Source: a virus
Length of the DNA: 52,318 bases
Direction: 5' to 3' (one strand)
Virus record (IMG/VR): IMGVR_UViG_3300032331_000666
Span: 1 to 52,318 of that record
The position numbers and the translations under genes are program-made. The notes below the pieces were generated by a model that ran no database searches, had not been told where the DNA came from, and saw nothing but the letters and a program-made list of their open reading frames with translations. Below are positions 49,141-52,318 of this stretch, one piece after another. Position 1 is the stretch's first letter. Each line of letters opens with the position of its first letter.

Positions 49141-49970
49141 GGTTCGAAGACTTTGCAAGGATACATGGTTTAATCATTGATAATCTTATCCCACATAGAC
49201 AAGTAAGAACACCAACAGAAGACCATCCAAGAAGTAGGAATGGGTCATATAAATTCTTAGGTGATGTAGGCTTTGTAATGAATTGGGCTACTATGGAAGA
49301 GCCAGCAGTATGGTTTCCTGATAAACAAAACGCCTCAAGCGTAGTGCTAAAAAAGAGTTCAGTCGATCACACTAAAGAGCGTGAACGCCTAGCCAAGAAG
49401 GCAAGTGATAAAGCGGGGTGGATATTGCACCAATGTAAAGAAGAGACGCATCCATACTTAGCATCTAAAGGATTTCCAGATGAGGTAGGTAATGTCTGGA
49501 CAAAGGATGATGAACGCATATTAGTTATACCCATGAGGATCGATAAACGACTTGTTGGATGTCAGCTCATCAATAGCAATGGGGTCAAGAAGTTCCTGTA
49601 TGGACAAACGACCAAGGGGGCAACTCTTACCATGAACGCAAAGGGTCTCCCTATTTTCTGCGAGGGTTATGCGACTGCCCTCAGTATCAGAGAGGCCATG
49701 ATCGCTAATAACATCAAGTATTCTATCCACGTTTGCTTCAGTGCATCCAACATGAAGCTGATAGCAGGGCAATTTCCCTACGGGCTGATCGTTGCCGATA
49801 ACGATAATTCCCATGTGGGTGAGACTACCGCTAGGAAAACAGGCAAGCCTTATTGGCTCTCCGAGACAGTCGGGGATGATTTCAATGATTTTCATAAACG
49901 AGTAGGCACTTTCAAGGCCTCTCAGTCCCTCAAAAAGAAATTAATAGAGATAGGTAGCTTGGTGATCTAA
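49137..49970 (+). CDS. DNA primase with Toprim domain
   Basis: A 277-residue protein. The second half has the Toprim features: IFCEGYATALSIREA (catalytic Glu), VCFSASNMKLIA, and LIVADNDNSHVGETTA (DxD type), then KPYWLSETVGDDFNDFH, typical of plasmid and phage primases. No zinc-binding CHC2 domain is visible; the first half has PAVWFPDKQN and the linker HPYLASKGFPDE. It should synthesise primers together with the upstream helicase. No helicase domain is fused. Confidence 0.82.
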   Translation: MRFEDFARIHGLIIDNLIPHRQVRTPTEDHPRSRNGSYKFLGDVGFVMNWATMEEPAVWFPDKQNASSVVLKKSSVDHTKERERLAKKASDKAGWILHQCKEETHPYLASKGFPDEVGNVWTKDDERILVIPMRIDKRLVGCQLINSNGVKKFLYGQTTKGATLTMNAKGLPIFCEGYATALSIREAMIANNIKYSIHVCFSASNMKLIAGQFPYGLIVADNDNSHVGETTARKTGKPYWLSETVGDDFNDFHKRVGTFKASQSLKKKLIEIGSLVI

Positions 49971-49979
49971 ACTACCTAT
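49950..49979. terminator. dyad between convergent operons
   Basis: ATAGGTAG (49950-49957) and CTACCTAT (49972-49979) are perfect inverse copies separated by 14 bases. A competing dyad GATCTA (49964-49969)/TAGATC (49982-49987) overlaps. No long T tract follows on the plus strand, so termination strength is doubtful. Confidence 0.4.
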
Positions 49980-49985
49980 TATAGA

Positions 49986-50366
49986 TCAATAAAAATAAAG
50001 ATTATTGACTTGCGCTAACAAAGGCTTCTTAAATACATTCTGTTTTGGGTGTATTCTACTATCGTGAAAAAACTGAGAATGCCCTACAGGATTATAAGTA
50101 TAACCTTTTTGTTTCGTTAGAAATTTAACTGCCTGTAGCTTATAAGTCAGCAATTGAATATGGCTTGGTTCTTTAGCTTTACCTTGTTGTAGCAAGGTTA
50201 TATACTCGAATTGTTTTGGCTCGTAAACTGTATCACAGACTCGGCTAATCGTCTTGGCTCGGTTCATAACTACATTATAAACTGCCTGTTGATTAGCAAA
50301 ATCACCACCCGCTTCACCGAATAATACAAGGGCAAGACAAGTGCTTGCTAGTTCTAGTTCTACCAT
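49986..50366 (-). CDS. SleB-type cell wall hydrolase
   Basis: A 126-residue protein. LALVLFGEAGGD (catalytic-type Glu18), QQAVYNVVMNRAK, VCDTVYEPKQFEY and GHSQFFHD are the ordered signatures of the SleB/Hydrolase_2 family, which cuts peptidoglycan glycan strands. The first 16 residues are mildly hydrophobic but not a clear signal. It is on the opposite strand from the lysis cassette, so it may be used at another stage. GAGGAA precedes the start. Confidence 0.8.
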   Translation of the reverse strand: MVELELASTCLALVLFGEAGGDFANQQAVYNVVMNRAKTISRVCDTVYEPKQFEYITLLQQGKAKEPSHIQLLTYKLQAVKFLTKQKGYTYNPVGHSQFFHDSRIHPKQNVFKKPLLAQVNNLYFY

Positions 50367-50425
50367 AAATGTTCCTCTTTGTTATTATGGAATGCACAGA
50401 GTATCAGTATTAGCAAGGGTTTCAA

Positions 50426-50451
50426 AGCATACAGTGTCATCAATGTATGCT
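50426..50451. repeat. 8-base dyad between the small-gene cassette and the hydrolase
   Basis: AGCATACA (50426-50433) and TGTATGCT (50444-50451) flank GTGTCATCAA. It may be a weak terminator for the leftward cassette or a control site for the hydrolase. TATAATAAG follows on the plus strand, but no rightward gene lies downstream. Confidence 0.45.
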
Positions 50452-50468
50452 ATAATAAGCCTTATGGC

Positions 50469-50657
50469 CTATCCCTTTTCCCCAAAATCAGCAATTAAAA
50501 CTACCAATTCATATTCATCACTGAATTCTTTAATAGGTGCTTTAGTCCATAGATAAGTCATAGCATACTTATATATGCTAGTTCCACTCTTCTTCTTTAC
50601 CTTATAGGCTTGGCACTTAAAAAACTCTGCCCCCTTCAAAGCCTGTTGCTCAGTCAT
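50469..50657 (-). CDS. small hypothetical protein
   Basis: A 62-residue basic protein: GAEFFKCQAYKVKKKSGTSI, YKYAMTYLWTKA, then EYELVVLIADFGEKG. It has a GAGG site and an eight-base overlap with the upstream gene. Last gene of the leftward cassette before a dyad. Function unknown. Confidence 0.5.
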   Translation of the reverse strand: MTEQQALKGAEFFKCQAYKVKKKSGTSIYKYAMTYLWTKAPIKEFSDEYELVVLIADFGEKG

Positions 50658-50877
50658 TTTTAACCTCTACAATGCGAAACTCTTCACGATCAGGCACATC
50701 AGCTAGATAATTGTCATCAACGGCAGTTTGGCAGTCTTGAAAAAACATATCTAATTCTTCTTTTGCCACCTCATACTTGTCATATGTAGTAGGTATAGTA
50801 TTCCCATCATCATCTTCATAAGACCATGTATTAGTCCAACCGCCACATAAACATAACTCCTGAATTTCATAGGCCAT
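50650..50877 (-). CDS. conserved small phage protein
   Basis: A 75-residue acidic protein: QELCLCGGWTNTWSYEDDDG, TYDKYEVAKEELDMFFQDCQ, and PDREEFRIVEV. The 'EELCxCGGWxNTW...' start and 'REEFRIVEV' end are shared by small phage proteins in similar accessory clusters. The CxCGG could bind metal. GGGAGG precedes the start. Confidence 0.6.
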   Translation of the reverse strand: MAYEIQELCLCGGWTNTWSYEDDDGNTIPTTYDKYEVAKEELDMFFQDCQTAVDDNYLADVPDREEFRIVEVKND

Positions 50878-51049
50878 GACAATCCTCCCTGTATAAGTTC
50901 ATAACTTCTCTCTCACTTAATCCAACCTTACCGATTAAATGTTGCTTTAAAGTATTTAAGTTTATATCTTTAGTTTCTGTATCTTGGCAATAGTATTCCA
51001 ATTCTTTCTTACCAATATACTCTAATGCGTAATCTACTAACTTGCTCAT
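50867..51049 (-). CDS. small hypothetical protein
   Basis: A 60-residue helical protein (LVDYALEYIGKKELEYYCQD, LIGKVGLSEREVMNLYRE). A strong AGGAGG site precedes the start, and it overlaps the next gene by 11 bases. No family recognised. Confidence 0.5.
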   Translation of the reverse strand: MSKLVDYALEYIGKKELEYYCQDTETKDINLNTLKQHLIGKVGLSEREVMNLYREDCHGL

Positions 51050-51057
51050 ATATCCTC

Positions 51058-51249
51058 CTAGTGTGAATTAGCATTGGCTTCTTGATCCGAAGCCCAATTA
51101 TCTATGCAATTATCAAACCTTCTCATAGACTCCTCTGCAATAGCAGTCATAAGTTTAAGATAGTCATCACCCTCAACTCCTTCAATCTCATCTGCATCTT
51201 GCATAGCCTCTAATACGCTTTTATATATTGCTAATGCTCTGTTGTTCAT
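51058..51249 (-). CDS. small acidic hypothetical protein
   Basis: Start taken at 51249 (63 residues), where AAGGGG lies six bases upstream; a longer frame from 51360 has no ribosome site and overlaps the neighbour. Sequence is helical: NNRALAIYKSVLEAMQDADE, LKLMTAIAEESMRRFDNCID. Function unknown. Confidence 0.55.
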   Translation of the reverse strand: MNNRALAIYKSVLEAMQDADEIEGVEGDDYLKLMTAIAEESMRRFDNCIDNWASDQEANANSH

Positions 51250-51532
51250 TATTTTCCCCTTTAAAGTAAAATTCATATTCCTCCCAAAACTCTTTTGCAC
51301 TATTGATATTAATATATTCACTATGAGTTTCGTTGTAATTATCTTGCGTTTGCCATACAATCCTAAAGCCTAAGTCTAAAAAATCACCATCTTCCTCAGG
51401 ATTATAATCTGTGTCATAGTTCATATCCTCAACCTTGCCCGAACCATCACTTCTAAACCATTCAAAAGCAGTTTGATCGGCCATAGCTTGTGCTAAAGCA
51501 TAAGCATTGGCTTCTGTTATTTGCTCACTCAT
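51221..51532 (-). CDS. small acidic hypothetical protein
   Basis: Start at 51532 (103 residues) is best spaced from GGAGGA; ATGs at 51535 and 51547 are alternatives. Very acidic, with YALAQAMADQTAFEWFRSDG, DYNPEEDGDFLDLGFRIVWQ and INSAKEFWEEYEFYF. No family recognised. It overlaps both neighbours. Confidence 0.5.
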   Translation of the reverse strand: MSEQITEANAYALAQAMADQTAFEWFRSDGSGKVEDMNYDTDYNPEEDGDFLDLGFRIVWQTQDNYNETHSEYININSAKEFWEEYEFYFKGENNEQQSISNI

Positions 51533-51728
51533 CATCTTCCTCCTCATCTTGCATTTCTAAATAACGCTTATATTCCTCGTTAAGTTCGTCATCAGTATAA
51601 TTGTTGTATCCTTTTCTGCCATTAAGAAGCATATCTCTTATACAATCATCATTCTCTCCCATAGACATACTAGCCACACCATTCATATCATCTTCCAAAA
51701 GTTCATCTATCATTTCTTTCCTGTTCAT
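51525..51728 (-). CDS. small acidic hypothetical protein
   Basis: The 67 residues are dominated by Asp/Glu, including a DEEEDDE terminus. Core NRKEMIDELLEDDMNGVASM. The start overlaps the upstream stop (ATGA) and has a GGAGG site. Extreme acidity is seen in DNA-mimic proteins, but nothing further supports that here. Confidence 0.5.
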   Translation of the reverse strand: MNRKEMIDELLEDDMNGVASMSMGENDDCIRDMLLNGRKGYNNYTDDELNEEYKRYLEMQDEEEDDE

Positions 51729-51880
51729 AGCTTTTCCTCCGTATATACATCTTTATATTTAAAAGTAATAACTAACATCTCATGCGTAGGGTCTGCTTCA
51801 CATACCTTACATATATCAACCCATGTATCAATATGATTAAAATCATCAGGATACAGTTTTAAATGCACAAATTCACTCAT
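51725..51880 (-). CDS. small hypothetical protein
   Basis: The 51 residues contain SEFVHLKLYPDDFNHIDTWV and DICKVCEADPTHEMLVITFK. A CxxC pair (CKVC) could bind metal. GGAGG precedes the start. It overlaps the gene before by eight bases and the next by four, so the cassette is one translational chain. Confidence 0.5.
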   Translation of the reverse strand: MSEFVHLKLYPDDFNHIDTWVDICKVCEADPTHEMLVITFKYKDVYTEEKL

Positions 51881-52046
51881 CACCTTCCTCCTCTACATGG
51901 TCTATTGTGAAATTATCGCTATCGCAAGGTTCTAAAGCACTTGTCATCATGTCATAAAACTTTTCAATAGCTTCATCTCTTGTTTCGGCTTCAACCTCTT
52001 CCTGATAATACACTTGCTCACTTGCTTTAATTATAAATCTAGGCAT
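51873..52046 (-). CDS. small acidic protein, paralogue of the next upstream gene
   Basis: The 57 residues begin PRFIIKASEQVYYQEEVEAE then TRDEAIEKFYDM. The strand-strand-helix plan and the 'VxAExxxEA' core match the protein at 52039-52212, suggesting duplication. Reminiscent of small DpnD/PcfM-like proteins. GAGGAGG precedes the start. Confidence 0.55.
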   Translation of the reverse strand: MPRFIIKASEQVYYQEEVEAETRDEAIEKFYDMMTSALEPCDSDNFTIDHVEEEGDE

Positions 52047-52212
52047 TTTCTACCTCCTCAACTGATAATATTTCAAAGTTTACATCTTCAACTGCAACCC
52101 AATCGTTTAGATCAATACCATTAGATATGCTTTCTGCCTCTGCCTCGTTTTCTGCATCAACATCAATTTCATACAAAGTAGTGACCTCTGCGGTTATACT
52201 AAACTTTTTCAT
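52039..52212 (-). CDS. small acidic protein, paralogue of 51873-52046
   Basis: The 57 residues contain KKFSITAEVTTLYEIDVDAE, NEAEAESISNG, then VNFEILSVEEVENA. The fold plan is strand-strand-helix-strand with a 'VDAENEAEA' turn, as in its downstream neighbour. A GGAGG site precedes the start. Function unknown. Confidence 0.55.
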   Translation of the reverse strand: MKKFSITAEVTTLYEIDVDAENEAEAESISNGIDLNDWVAVEDVNFEILSVEEVENA

Positions 52213-52318
52213 TTTTAACCTCCGCTACTTCAACCTGATCCCAATATGTATCTTGGTGATCTGTTTCTATTTCCTCAAAGTCAGTATCATAATACTCGCC
52301 TTGCATAGCTAACTCTAA
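52199..52318 (-). CDS. acidic small protein, C-terminal end (cut by window edge)
   Basis: The frame is open to the right edge; 39 residues are visible, including MQGEYYDTDFEEIETDHQDT. The ATG at 52306 lacks a clear ribosome site, so the true start probably lies outside. It overlaps the next gene by 14 bases, continuing the leftward cassette. Confidence 0.45.
   Translation of the reverse strand, partial: LELAMQGEYYDTDFEEIETDHQDTYWDQVEVAEVKNEKV

Noticed and set aside
50452-50457. Perfect TATAAT on the plus strand
   Set aside because: No acceptable -35 box and no rightward gene downstream; it is next to a dyad and AT-rich sequence by chance.
52127-52312. Plus-strand hydrophobic frame at the right edge
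   Set aside because: It is the reverse of three overlapping minus-strand genes that each have a GGAGG site and in-register coupling.

Overview
The window is a 52 kb, visibly AT-rich, densely packed stretch of a tailed-phage genome. It is consistent with a short-tailed (podovirus-like) phage of the uncultured aquatic type. Bacterial chromosomal genes are absent: there is no rRNA, tRNA, ribosomal protein or central metabolism. Genes overlap by 1-8 bases in long runs and follow the usual virion, tail, lysis and replication order. Terminase and portal are not present and presumably lie left of base 1. The best clue to the host is a 23-residue PqqA-type peptide gene at 45270-45341 (minus strand). 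Its sequence resembles the pyrroloquinoline quinone precursor of beta-proteobacterial methylotrophs, so I infer a methylotrophic host (Methylophilales-like). That inference rests on this one gene plus base composition.

Layout. 1-3525: capsid assembly (scaffold C-terminus, head genes, major capsid protein, decoration-type proteins). 3529-7062: an XhlA-like membrane protein, several small Lys/Gly-rich proteins, a 21-residue cationic amphipathic peptide, and a head-tail connector. 7065-20349: adaptor, then a long tail-fibre array with an S74 chaperone fibre, three glycine-rich paralogues, a free-standing HNH endonuclease, a 12 x 20-residue repeat fibre and a broken fibre remnant. 20358-23015: secreted proteins and the lysis cassette (TM/coiled coil, 3-TM holin, GH24 lysozyme). 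23015-37944: tail nozzle and ejected virion proteins, ending in a 2384-residue polyvalent protein with a GHKL ATPase, a HELAH zincin and an LPD38-like region.

37922-49970: RusA resolvase (minus strand), then a rightward replication and recombination block: PD-(D/E)XK exonuclease, ERF annealing protein, DUF736-like protein, RHH regulator, zinc-ribbon proteins, YbcO-like nuclease, SprT-like protease, metallophosphatase, SF2 helicase and Toprim primase. It is interrupted by a leftward pair (pqqA and a 2OG-Fe(II) oxygenase-like gene) and a roughly 0.9 kb, mostly non-coding control region (45342-46184) holding one 39-codon ORF. That region holds dyads, a consensus sigma70 promoter and a predicted ~105-nt small RNA with three C/U-rich loops and its own terminator. 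49986-52318: leftward genes, a SleB-like cell wall hydrolase followed by a tight cassette of very small acidic proteins with strong GGAGG sites.

Exonuclease, annealing protein, resolvase, helicase and primase together suggest recombination-assisted replication. No DNA or RNA polymerase is seen in the window. Most exciting are the phage pqqA operon and the adjacent multi-hairpin RNA, which face each other across one control region.
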